Source: Clostridiales bacterium
GTDB taxonomy: Bacteria > Bacillota > Clostridia > Oscillospirales > Acutalibacteraceae
Assembly: GCA_022799115.1 (NCBI GenBank)
Contig: JAAWNT010000001.1
Location: forward strand, 1 to 64,000
Length of the DNA: 64,000 nt
Direction of reading: 5' to 3'
The notes beneath the pieces were generated by a model that was not told the origin of the DNA, ran no database searches, and worked only from the letters and a program-made list of their open reading frames with translations. How positions within the stretch are numbered: position 1 is the first letter of the stretch; every line of letters begins with the position of its first letter. Of the stretch, positions 1 to 8,104 are shown piece after piece. The translations under genes and the position numbers were made by a program.

Positions 1-29
1 AGGGCTTCGGTGAAAAGTCCTACAAAAAT

Positions 30-3000
30 CTAATAGACAGCATAGACAACCCAATTATAATTAGGTTTAACAAAATCGGCATCTTTCAGATTGGCAAGAG
101 AGGTTCCCCGCACGGTAACTGCATTGGAAACCGCATTTTCATAATACTCATAGGCATCCCAAGGCTGGCCGTTATTATTCTTCTCCAAACGAATGATTGA
201 TTCAATATTGGGATAAACCAGCGGACGCTGATTGTCAAATTTTACAGAAGGTTCAATTTCTACTTCCGCATCGGCATACAGTTCAAATTCGGTGAGGATC
301 GAAGACCAAGTAGCACGTCCATCCAGACGGAACTTCCAATATCTCGCTTCAATGGGCGTACTGAGCGCTCTCTCTACAGAAGCAACCTTCTGGTTAATGG
401 TTTCCAGCTCGGTAAAGGTTACGTTGTCGTTGGAATACAGGATGGTAAACTTACTGGGATAACAGTTGGAACCATTGACGCCTCCCAAGTAGACCGCCCA
501 CTTGTTAATCGGCAGAACGCTTCCCAGGTCCACAGTGATGTAGGAACCAATGGCGCCGCCGCTGGAAGCCTCTGTCACACGGTCGCCGTCTATAACGTTG
601 CCCGGGCTGACAAAATTGGCGCTCCAGTCATCCACCGTGTCCTCGGTGATGGAGCCATTCGGAGCCACATTACCGGAAACCGGCTCAGTGATAGCTGGTC
701 CGTCGTAGTTATCGATCTGGTCCTGAATGGCGTCCACAAAGTTCCGTTCAGGAGTTCCGGCCGTCATGTCAAACCGATTATCGGAAATATCCACGATCAT
801 CAGCTTGCTGAAGTCCGCGGCGTCGCCAAAGATCAGCTTCTCTGCGGAAGTACCGTTGATCTTAAGCACCTGCAGGTTATTGCAGCCGGTGATGTTGATC
901 TCTTTGAGGTTATTCATACCGGAGAATATTCCGGAGGGAATCTTCTCAAGCTCTTTGCAGTTGGACAGATCCAGGGAAGAAAGGTTCCCAATCTGATTTA
1001 AGCCGGTAAGATCCTTGACTGCTGTTCCGGATAAATCCAAAGCGCCGTCATAAGTCATGACCTCTGCCAAGGTTTCGCCGATCTGTTCCTTTACCGCCTG
1101 AAGCAGCGCAGGATCCGGGAACATGGCTTCGTCCACCACGTCGCTGTCGGTAAGTCCATAAGGAATATATACCGGATCAGACAGATTGCCGGAGTAATCC
1201 TCCAAAACAATCTCCATAATGCCGCGTTCTGACGGCAGGGAAATATTACTTAAAGAGCTTTTGCCGCGGATGGCGTAAGCAGTCCGATTATTTCGACCAT
1301 CCGGGAATTGAAGGACCGTGTTGCCCACAGTGACATACATACGCCACCAATCCTCGGATTTCGGCACTTCAAAGGTCGCAGATTTTCCACTGACGCTGAC
1401 ATTCATATCATAGACGTCACTATACACGTCCTTGAAGCTTCCTGTATACTGGATGGCCTCTCCCTTTGTACCGTCGGCATATACCAGACGGATCGCCAGG
1501 TTATATTCAGAACCGTCGCACACAGGGATCATAAATCTGGCGGAAGTCGAATCTTTCGCAACGGTGGCAACATATTGCAGATCACGTTTCTGATACTGAT
1601 GATAGGCGGCCGGGGTCACGGTCAGCTCAATGGCCTCATACTCTGCGGCCGGATTCTCCCAGCTTACATCCATATATCCCGCATTGGCGTTTTGCAACTT
1701 GTTGCCAGTGGGAACTGTCGCCTCAACAACCTTGATGTTGCTTACCTTGTCCGAATACTGGTAAGAAACGGTTGCGGCGTCGCTCTCGGTACCGTCCGCA
1801 CCCACAGCCTTCAGCTCCAGGCTGACAATGTCGTCTTCCCCATACAGGCTCTTGATGTAATAGGTGCTGTCATAGGCGCCTCCCAGATAGACGCGGCTGC
1901 CGTCGGAAAGGTTTGCATACAGATTGTACTGCTTAACCTCGTTATAATCGGCGATATCCCAGGATACCACCATCTCGTTGGTATCGTAAGCCTTATCGAT
2001 CTTGAAGTTGGTGGGAGCCGCAGGCTTGGCGATGGAACCGTCGGTCACCTTCAGCTCGCCGATGTTCATCTGATAATTTTCGATGGTCTTGCGGTTATTC
2101 TTAAAGTTAATACCGATGGCGGCGATCTCTTCCCCAATGTATTCGGGATCGATGGATACCGTTTTGGTCACCCAGCCGTTGGTCTGCTTGCCGGAGTTGG
2201 GCACATTGATGGTGTACACCTGATCCGGGGCGTTCTTAAAGAGAATACCGATCTCCATGGAAGAGACATCGTCGGCGGATACTTTATTGTAGGTGACAGA
2301 AATTTTGGAGTTCTCATTGACCGACAAATCGGTTTTATAAAGTCTCAGGAAATTTTCCGCACTCAGGGTGCCGTCCACCACCAGCGAGGAGCCGCCCTGG
2401 TAGCCGCCCACCTTTTGATAGCTGGTTCCGATATCCTGGCCCGCCTTATTGAGCCGTTGATACTTCTGACCGTAGTCAAAGTCCACATTCAGCTTGGTGC
2501 CGTCTGTCTCCATCCACCACTGCCAAGTGGGCAAAATGTCCTGGATGTTCATATTGGCCCACTCATTGGAATTGATCACCTGGCCGTTCTGGTAATATTC
2601 CATACCATGGCCGGTATTAAAGTTGGTGTAGAAGTTGGCGCCGCCGATGACCGACCGCTCTGAGGCAAAGTCGGCAACTCCTACCCAGCCTCCGGCGTTG
2701 TTCACGCCGATGTCGGAATTCTGATATCCACTCATCTTACCGGTATTGGTGGGATCCTGGGCCACGCCGGAATAGTACATCCGCTCGCGTTCCGCGATCA
2801 TCCAGTAGTAACCGGAATTATTTTCCGCGCCCTTAACGCCGATATCGCCTTCCAGTCCCCTTTGGATCCAGTCGCTGGGGGTAAACAGCGCCAAACTGCC
2901 GCGCAGATTTTTGGTGCCAGGTTCGTAAATCTTATCCACATTGAGAGCGGAACCATGGCTGCCGGAAAGCTTGCCCTGATTGGCTTCCACGCCGAAGAAT

Positions 3001-3980
3001 ACCTCGGTGAAAAGATCAATGTTCCTCTGTGCCGCATGATCAAAAGAGGTCTGCAAATAATTGGAACGGAACCAGTCATAGTTGACGAACAGCGAGCTGT
3101 TTACTTTCCCCAGCCCATAAGCGTCGTCATGGATAAACGTACTGTTGGAGGCGTTGAGCCTATTCTGATAGGTCAAACGACCGGAAGGGGTGATGGAATC
3201 ATACCATTGAATGTAGATGTCGTTTTCAATTAAATACTTGGTAAATTCCTTGTAAACCGGCACGTCGGCAGAAGGAATGGTTTCCTCTTGATTGATGAAG
3301 TAGCCGTCAAAGCCATAGAAGTTGGCGAACTCAATCAACTTTTTGGCCACAGGGAACTCGCCGTTCTCGTCCTTTTCGATCATGGAGGAGTGGGTCTGTC
3401 CCGTGCGGGGCAGGAAAATACAGCCGATGGATTTGGATCCGTTCTTATGGGCGGCATTGGTGTATGCCGGGTTGGGCATGTTAATCAGGCCGAACTCAAA
3501 TGCTCGGGTAGTCCAGGATGCCTCCGGATCGTAAAGATTTTCCGGCGTTCCCTTGGTGGTGATACCATGCCAAGAGGCATAATAATCGGTGTACTGCCAA
3601 TAGTTGAACAGATAGGGCGCAAAGGCGTTGTTGTAAGTGGTGGCCTCGAAGAACGAGTTGCCATAATCGCCCTGCATATTAAAGATCTCCGCCTTTGAGT
3701 TAATTGCAGGATTGGCCTGAGTCGCGGCAAAGTTCTCAATGCGGTCCTGCAACGGAACCTTGGCCCGCAGCAGCTCGGCGTCATCCTCGCTGTCCTGTTC
3801 CCAATATTTCAGGTCATAAATGCGCTGCCCCACCACATGAGGTTGGTTTTTTCCAATCGCTTTGTCCCCGGTCCAGGGCATGGTGTCCGCCGCCTGAACC
3901 AAGGCAGTGGATGCCATGCTTGCGGTTATCGCCAATGTCAAAGCCATTGATAAAGGACGTTTGAAATATTTTTTCTTCAT
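30..3980 (-). CDS. Secreted GH85 endo-beta-N-acetylglucosaminidase
   Basis: This 1316-residue secreted protein starts with a clear signal peptide (basic start, hydrophobic core, cleavage near AQA/AD at about residue 31). The GH85 catalytic domain fills roughly residues 40-500. The segment FDGYFINQE carries the family's catalytic pair, Asn230 (oxazoline stabiliser) and Glu232 (acid/base). GH85 enzymes hydrolyse the chitobiose core of N-linked glycans. A fibronectin-type-III-like stretch follows (about 655-760), then a short leucine-rich-repeat-like segment (about 975-1085) and an F5/8 type C (discoidin-like) carbohydrate-binding domain (about 1125-1245). There is no LPXTG or membrane anchor, so release or binding through accessory domains is inferred. 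It is monocistronic, with a GAGGGG ribosome site. The family call is firm; the exact substrate is inferred. Confidence 0.93.
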   Translation of the reverse strand: MKKKYFKRPLSMALTLAITASMASTALVQAADTMPWTGDKAIGKNQPHVVGQRIYDLKYWEQDSEDDAELLRAKVPLQDRIENFAATQANPAINSKAEIFNMQGDYGNSFFEATTYNNAFAPYLFNYWQYTDYYASWHGITTKGTPENLYDPEASWTTRAFEFGLINMPNPAYTNAAHKNGSKSIGCIFLPRTGQTHSSMIEKDENGEFPVAKKLIEFANFYGFDGYFINQEETIPSADVPVYKEFTKYLIENDIYIQWYDSITPSGRLTYQNRLNASNSTFIHDDAYGLGKVNSSLFVNYDWFRSNYLQTSFDHAAQRNIDLFTEVFFGVEANQGKLSGSHGSALNVDKIYEPGTKNLRGSLALFTPSDWIQRGLEGDIGVKGAENNSGYYWMIAERERMYYSGVAQDPTNTGKMSGYQNSDIGVNNAGGWVGVADFASERSVIGGANFYTNFNTGHGMEYYQNGQVINSNEWANMNIQDILPTWQWWMETDGTKLNVDFDYGQKYQRLNKAGQDIGTSYQKVGGYQGGSSLVVDGTLSAENFLRLYKTDLSVNENSKISVTYNKVSADDVSSMEIGILFKNAPDQVYTINVPNSGKQTNGWVTKTVSIDPEYIGEEIAAIGINFKNNRKTIENYQMNIGELKVTDGSIAKPAAPTNFKIDKAYDTNEMVVSWDIADYNEVKQYNLYANLSDGSRVYLGGAYDSTYYIKSLYGEDDIVSLELKAVGADGTESDAATVSYQYSDKVSNIKVVEATVPTGNKLQNANAGYMDVSWENPAAEYEAIELTVTPAAYHQYQKRDLQYVATVAKDSTSARFMIPVCDGSEYNLAIRLVYADGTKGEAIQYTGSFKDVYSDVYDMNVSVSGKSATFEVPKSEDWWRMYVTVGNTVLQFPDGRNNRTAYAIRGKSSLSNISLPSERGIMEIVLEDYSGNLSDPVYIPYGLTDSDVVDEAMFPDPALLQAVKEQIGETLAEVMTYDGALDLSGTAVKDLTGLNQIGNLSSLDLSNCKELEKIPSGIFSGMNNLKEINITGCNNLQVLKINGTSAEKLIFGDAADFSKLMIVDISDNRFDMTAGTPERNFVDAIQDQIDNYDGPAITEPVSGNVAPNGSITEDTVDDWSANFVSPGNVIDGDRVTEASSGGAIGSYITVDLGSVLPINKWAVYLGGVNGSNCYPSKFTILYSNDNVTFTELETINQKVASVERALSTPIEARYWKFRLDGRATWSSILTEFELYADAEVEIEPSVKFDNQRPLVYPNIESIIRLEKNNNGQPWDAYEYYENAVSNAVTVRGTSLANLKDADFVKPNYNWVVYAVY

Positions 3981-4032
3981 GCTTTCCCCTCTCTTTCACT
4001 TTTTTCTGTGAAATATAGATTACTTTTATTTT

Positions 4033-4062
4033 ATTATAGGCACAAGATGAAAGGCATGTCCA
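4033..4062 (-). promoter_or_regulatory. Probable sigma-A promoter of the GH85 gene
   Basis: On the minus strand a TGGACA -35 (4057-4062) and a TATAAT -10 (4033-4038) are separated by 18 bp, 52 nt upstream of the start codon. Confidence 0.55.
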
Positions 4063-4069
4063 GAGCAAA

Positions 4070-4100
4070 AACGTTAGATCATATAGTAAAAATGTTAGAT
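4070..4100. repeat. Two direct repeats, 21-bp period, just upstream of the GH85 -35
   Basis: On the plus strand AACGTTAGAT (4070-4079) and AATGTTAGAT (4091-4100) repeat with a 21-bp period, two helical turns, ending 7 bp before the -35 box. The arrangement looks like an activator site. The half-site resembles LytTR-type repeats but lies in the opposite orientation to the gene, so the regulator is unknown. Confidence 0.4.
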
Positions 4101-4226
4101 TTTAAATAATATTCAATAAATTATATGTATGCAAATATCCAAATCATCATTTCCAATCTATTTCTGAAAAATCACGGATAAACGGGTATAAAGGGTCCAG
4201 CTTATCAAGCAGACTACAATAAAAAT

Positions 4227-4263
4227 GGCGTAATCGGAAGATGAATAAGCTTCCCATTACGCC
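4227..4263 (-). terminator. Intrinsic terminator after the exonuclease gene
   Basis: GGCGTAAT and ATTACGCC form the outer stem and GGAAG/CTTCC an inner stem. On the minus strand the hairpin is followed by ATTTTTATTG. Confidence 0.8.
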
Positions 4264-4329
4264 GTTTTCTATGTTACAAATTGACGCCGTATCCTTTCTT
4301 TTATGAAATGTACGGCCCTCTCTGGTTTT

Positions 4330-5241
4330 TCATAATACATCCGCCGCGTCTGCCTGCGTATGTTCCCCAATGTCGCTGCTGACCTCCTGTTTCCCCGGCT
4401 TCTTTTCGGGGAGGGGCAGTATCTTCTTTTTTACCAGAAGCCCCTCATATTTCAGTTTAAACTGAATCCGCCCTATAAAATTCTCACGGCAATGCATACA
4501 TTCAAACTGAGCCCGATAGCTTTTATTTTTAAACTCCCATTCCGTGCGCTGTTTGGCTTTTCTTCCACATTTATCGCAATGAAAAACCATTTGCGAGCGG
4601 TCGATTAATGGATTGTTAAGGTCGCATAAGATGGTGGTTTTAAAGCTGATGCGGTCGTAAAATTCATCAATATCCGCGTTTTGGATAAAGGGCGCGAACG
4701 CCTCCGGATCAAAAAGCCGGCGGCAGCACTCCAGGGAGAGCATGCTGTCGTCCAAAGCCCGGTGGTGCTCCATTCCTTCCTCGCTGATCCCCAAAAGCTG
4801 GGCTGCCGTACTCAACCCCATCTGTTTTCCCGGCTCATAGTATAACCTGCGTTCACAGTAACTCTGCAAATCCGCATAGTTTCTTAAAAAGGGAATCCGG
4901 TCCTGTCCGGTATAGTACCGGCTATTTTCCATCAGCGCAAGGATATCGGAGGTCCCCCATGTCATCAACAGCGCATCCCCCAGAAATGTTTTGAATTGGC
5001 TGAGGGCTTTTGTAAAGGGCACGCCCAAGTCAAGCTCCTCATTGGAGATATTGGTCAGGCGTTTTACTTTTCCACTGAGCTTTTTTCCGATCTGCGGACG
5101 GACGACCTCGGAAAAGGTGTCCAGCAAATTCATATGCCCGTCCACCTTAACCGCTCCAAATTCTATGATTTCATTGAAGAATCCGTCCAGCCTTTTGCTG
5201 TAGGTGCCGTTCCATTCCAAATCCAGTATCACATATCTCAT
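4330..5241 (-). CDS. DEDDh-family 3'-5' exonuclease with C-terminal zinc ribbon
   Basis: This is a 303-residue cytoplasmic exonuclease of the DnaQ/KapD-like group. The start chosen is the ATG before RYVILDLEWN, which has GGTGGGAG 8 nt upstream; the frame stays open further upstream but has no better ribosome site. Exonuclease motifs are visible: DLEW (Exo I), a central WGTSD region (Exo II) and HRALDD (Exo III, the DEDDh histidine). After the nuclease domain two CxxC pairs (about residues 222/225 and 248/251) form a zinc-ribbon-like tail, which is uncommon in plain DnaQ proteins and suggests a family-specific nucleic-acid contact. It lies 105 nt downstream of typA and is probably co-transcribed. 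The substrate is not predictable. Confidence 0.85.
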   Translation of the reverse strand: MRYVILDLEWNGTYSKRLDGFFNEIIEFGAVKVDGHMNLLDTFSEVVRPQIGKKLSGKVKRLTNISNEELDLGVPFTKALSQFKTFLGDALLMTWGTSDILALMENSRYYTGQDRIPFLRNYADLQSYCERRLYYEPGKQMGLSTAAQLLGISEEGMEHHRALDDSMLSLECCRRLFDPEAFAPFIQNADIDEFYDRISFKTTILCDLNNPLIDRSQMVFHCDKCGRKAKQRTEWEFKNKSYRAQFECMHCRENFIGRIQFKLKYEGLLVKKKILPLPEKKPGKQEVSSDIGEHTQADAADVL

Positions 5242-5346
5242 CGGGTTTCTCCCACCGCTCGTTATCATTGACCTATTGCTGGTAATCAAGTAAGGAAGAG
5301 GGTGGGAACGGGGCGTTCCTGCTTCTTCCTCCATCAAAAGGAATCC

Positions 5347-7167
5347 TTATTTTGCCCGGGCCTGCTTTTTCATTCTCTGCTCCTTACTCAGAATCATTTT
5401 GCGCAGACGAATGCTTTTTGGGGTTACTTCCACCAGCTCGTCATCCGTGATGAACTCCAACGACTGTTCCAGGCTCATAATGCTGGGAGGCGTCAGCTTC
5501 AGCGCGTCGTCCGATCCGGAAGCCCGCGTATTGGTTATATGCTTCTTTTTGCACACATTGACCACGATATCCTCGGATTTGGGACTTGCTCCCACAATCA
5601 TTCCCTCATAAACCTGTACGCCGGGCCCGATGAATAACCGGCCTCTTTCCTGGGCGCCCCACAGACCGTATCCGGTGGCCTCCCCCGTCTCATGGGCAAT
5701 GAGGGAGCCCTGCTGGCGCTGCTGAATATCCCCCTTATAGGGCTCGTAACAATCAAACACATGGTTCATAATGCCGTTTCCATTGGTGTCGGTAAGAAAC
5801 TCGGAACGATATCCCATCAGTCCTCTGGCCGGAATCCGGAACTCCAGATGGGTGGTGCCCGTATCGCGGGTGCCCATATTAATCAGCTCGGCCTTGCGGG
5901 TACCCAGCTTTTCCATGATTGCGCCCACATAGCTGTCTGGCACTTCAATCATCAAAAGCTCAATGGGCTCGTGCAGCTTACCGTCGATGTTCTTCATAAT
6001 CACCTGGGGACGGGAAACCTGAAATTCATAATTCTGGCGGCGCATGGTTTCAATTAAAATGGAAAGGTGCAACTCTCCGCGACCGGAAACCTTAAAGGTA
6101 TCCGAGGATTCCGTCTCCTCCACCCGCATGGCCACATTGGTTTCCACCTCTTTGAAAAGGCGATCCCGAATATTTCGAGAGGTGACAAACTTCCCTTCCT
6201 TTCCTGCAAAGGGGCTGTTGTTCACCATAAACATCATAGATACCGTGGGCTCATCAATCTTTACAAAAGGCAGCGGCTCCACGCAGTCGGGAGAGCAGGC
6301 GGTTTCTCCGATATTCAGATCGGTGATGCCAGATACCGCCACCAAATCCCCCAGCGCGGCGGTTTTGGTTTCCACCCGTTTGAGTCCCTCGAACTGGTAC
6401 AGCTTAGTCACCCTGGCGTTTCGGGTACTGCCGTCGTTTTGGCACAGCACGATGCTCTGACCGGTGGAAACGCTGCCCCGCTCCACCCGACCGACGCCGA
6501 TACGACCCACATAATCGTCATAGTCGATGTTGGAAAACAGGATTTGAAGCGGAGCGTCCATCTCACCCTTAGGGGCGGGAACGTACTTCATAATCGCCTC
6601 AAACAGAGGGGTCATATCGGCGCCCGGCTGATCCGGGTCATTGGAGGCATACCCGTCCCTGCCGGAAGCATAAACTACCGGGAACTCCAGCTGATCGTCG
6701 TCCGCCCCCAGTTCAATAAACAAATCCAGCACCTCGTCCACCACTTCCTTGGGACGTGCGCCGGGACGGTCCACCTTGTTGACCACAACTACGGGACTTT
6801 TTCCCAAGCCCAGCGCTTTTTTCAGCACAAACCGGGTCTGAGGCATGCACCCTTCAAAGGCGTCCACCAAAAGGAGCACCCCGTCCACCATCATAAGGAT
6901 ACGCTCCACTTCTCCTCCAAAGTCGGCGTGACCAGGGGTATCCACAATGTTTATTTTGGTGTCCTGAAACATAACCGCCGTATTTTTAGAGAGAATGGTA
7001 ATGCCGCGCTCGCGCTCCAAATCGTTGGAGTCCATTACCCGCTCTGCAACCGCTTCATTGGCGCGGAACACTCCGCTCTGACGGAGCAGCTGGTCCACCA
7101 AGGTGGTCTTTCCATGGTCAACATGAGCGATGATCGCGATATTCCTCAAATTTTCTCTTGTATCCAT
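5347..7167 (-). CDS. typA: Ribosome-associated GTPase TypA/BipA
   Basis: This 606-residue translational GTPase has the full length of the family. G motifs are clear near the N terminus: AHVDHGKTTL (P-loop), DTPGHADFGGEV (G3) and NKVDRP (G4). They are followed by an EF-G-like beta-barrel, two further EF-G-like domains and the BipA-specific C-terminal domain. TypA binds the ribosome under stress or low temperature and assists 50S assembly. The ATG has AGAGGT a few bases upstream. The gene has its own promoter about 30 nt before the start and precedes the exonuclease. Nothing is degraded. Confidence 0.97.
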   Translation of the reverse strand: MDTRENLRNIAIIAHVDHGKTTLVDQLLRQSGVFRANEAVAERVMDSNDLERERGITILSKNTAVMFQDTKINIVDTPGHADFGGEVERILMMVDGVLLLVDAFEGCMPQTRFVLKKALGLGKSPVVVVNKVDRPGARPKEVVDEVLDLFIELGADDDQLEFPVVYASGRDGYASNDPDQPGADMTPLFEAIMKYVPAPKGEMDAPLQILFSNIDYDDYVGRIGVGRVERGSVSTGQSIVLCQNDGSTRNARVTKLYQFEGLKRVETKTAALGDLVAVSGITDLNIGETACSPDCVEPLPFVKIDEPTVSMMFMVNNSPFAGKEGKFVTSRNIRDRLFKEVETNVAMRVEETESSDTFKVSGRGELHLSILIETMRRQNYEFQVSRPQVIMKNIDGKLHEPIELLMIEVPDSYVGAIMEKLGTRKAELINMGTRDTGTTHLEFRIPARGLMGYRSEFLTDTNGNGIMNHVFDCYEPYKGDIQQRQQGSLIAHETGEATGYGLWGAQERGRLFIGPGVQVYEGMIVGASPKSEDIVVNVCKKKHITNTRASGSDDALKLTPPSIMSLEQSLEFITDDELVEVTPKSIRLRKMILSKEQRMKKQARAK

Positions 7168-7205
7168 TCAAATACCTCTTTTTCCGCAATTTTACATATC
7201 GGTCT

Positions 7206-7235
7206 ATTATAGCATAATCGTCAAGGCAGAATCAA
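7206..7235 (-). promoter_or_regulatory. typA promoter
   Basis: On the minus strand there is a TTGATT -35 (7230-7235), an 18-bp spacer and an extended TGcTATAAT -10 (7206-7211). Confidence 0.65.
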
Positions 7236-7267
7236 TTTCTATTTTATCTTAAATTCCATGGATTCCT

Positions 7268-7762
7268 CTATGAATTTATAGCAACAACCGTACTCCCGTC
7301 CATAGGAATTACCCAGTCGATGCATAAAGCGACGCAAAGGCATATCAGTTCATATTCCGGACGAGATACAATGATTTCAAATCCGTCTCCCCACATGCCC
7401 CATCGTTTGGCATGTGTCATGATTATCTTTCCCTCCCGATCCACCAAGTCAAAATTATGGGCACGAATATCTCCGCGCAAACTCCAATCCACCCCGCTTA
7501 TCCGCAGCATGGTGTGAAGATTGTAAAGATTTTGAATCACAGTAGCGCAACGAATCCCCGCGATGGAAATCCCATAGCCGGTGAAAAAGAGAAACCCGCG
7601 CTGCCGGATTTGAGCCATTTCCCTCTCGCCATTCATTACAAACAGCGCGCCGCCCCTACTCTTTTGTTCTCCCAACACATGATATTTTTCCCCGCACAAT
7701 TCGTCCAAAATAAGGAACCGCGCACGGTAATCCTGCTTGCACCGCTTGATAATCAGCCTCAT
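7268..7762 (-). CDS. Tubby/LURP-one-like (YxjI-type) protein
   Basis: This is a 164-residue soluble protein without signal peptide or membrane segment. The alternating short beta-strand pattern, the central hydrophobic SIAGI segment, and the late SLRGDIRAHNFDLVDREGK stretch match the LURP-one-related/YxjI fold (a tubby-like 12-stranded barrel around a hydrophobic helix). Bacterial members have no settled function; lipid or membrane binding is often suggested from the fold. GGGAGTG precedes the ATG. It is monocistronic, with no neighbour that gives a functional clue. Confidence 0.75.
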   Translation of the reverse strand: MRLIIKRCKQDYRARFLILDELCGEKYHVLGEQKSRGGALFVMNGEREMAQIRQRGFLFFTGYGISIAGIRCATVIQNLYNLHTMLRISGVDWSLRGDIRAHNFDLVDREGKIIMTHAKRWGMWGDGFEIIVSRPEYELICLCVALCIDWVIPMDGSTVVAINS

Positions 7763-8005
7763 ACGCGCACACTCCCGGAAGGATAGATAATTGTATCATA
7801 TCACTTATTTTATGTTGCTTCAACCATATCCTTTCCTCTTCTCCCCTGCGTCAAACGAGCGAAGAAAAATTTCTTTGTTTCAGATGCCTGTACCCATACA
7901 ACAGGGAACCGCCTCCGGCTGCTTGAAAAACACCCGGTACGGCAAGGGATCCATTGAGCTTCCCCGCTCCTTAAGAAACCCATCCAACCTGACTGAATGA
8001 TGTCT

Positions 8006-8032
8006 ATTATACCCTCTGAAAGAGACGGGCAA
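8006..8032 (-). promoter_or_regulatory. Possible promoter with long leader to the LURP-one gene
   Basis: On the minus strand a TTGCCC -35 (8027-8032) and a TATAAT -10 (8006-8011) have a short 15-bp spacer. Transcription from here would give a leader of about 240 nt before 7762. Confidence 0.35.
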
Positions 8033-8069
8033 GCCCATCGAGCCTATCCGGAGGCCAATTGCTGAAAAA

Positions 8070-8093
8070 GGGCAGGCGCTTTTGCGCCTGCCC
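8070..8093 (-). terminator. Intrinsic terminator after the Na/Pi cotransporter
   Basis: A perfect 10-bp GC-rich stem (GGGCAGGCGC/GCGCCTGCCC) with a 4-nt loop is followed by TTTTT on the minus strand. Confidence 0.88.
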
Positions 8094-8104
8094 AACATCC
8101 TCTT

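Larger units (their letters stand above)
3981..4329. other. Intergenic region between the GH85 gene and the exonuclease
   Basis: This AT-rich 349-bp stretch holds the GH85 promoter, the 21-bp-period direct repeats and the exonuclease terminator. I see no gene in it. Confidence 0.6.
7763..8104. other. Intergenic region with unexplained leader and a terminator
   Basis: The 342 bp hold the Na/Pi-cotransporter terminator and a possible promoter facing the LURP-one-like gene. The roughly 240 nt in between match no riboswitch I recognise, and no convincing protein is encoded there. Confidence 0.5.

Noticed and set aside
1308-2663. 451-codon open frame on the plus strand
   Set aside because: It is antisense to the GH85 gene, has a Gly/Ile/His-rich composition typical of a shadow frame, and shows no ribosome site or family motif.
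6067-7212. 381-codon open frame on the plus strand
   Set aside because: It is wholly antisense to typA and has shadow-frame composition.
7325-7340. GACGCAAAGG resembling part of a c-di-GMP riboswitch
   Set aside because: It lies inside the coding sequence of the LURP-one-like protein and lacks the other conserved parts.
7880-8098. 72-codon frame beside the Na/Pi terminator
   Set aside because: It runs across the terminator hairpin and has no supporting start signal.
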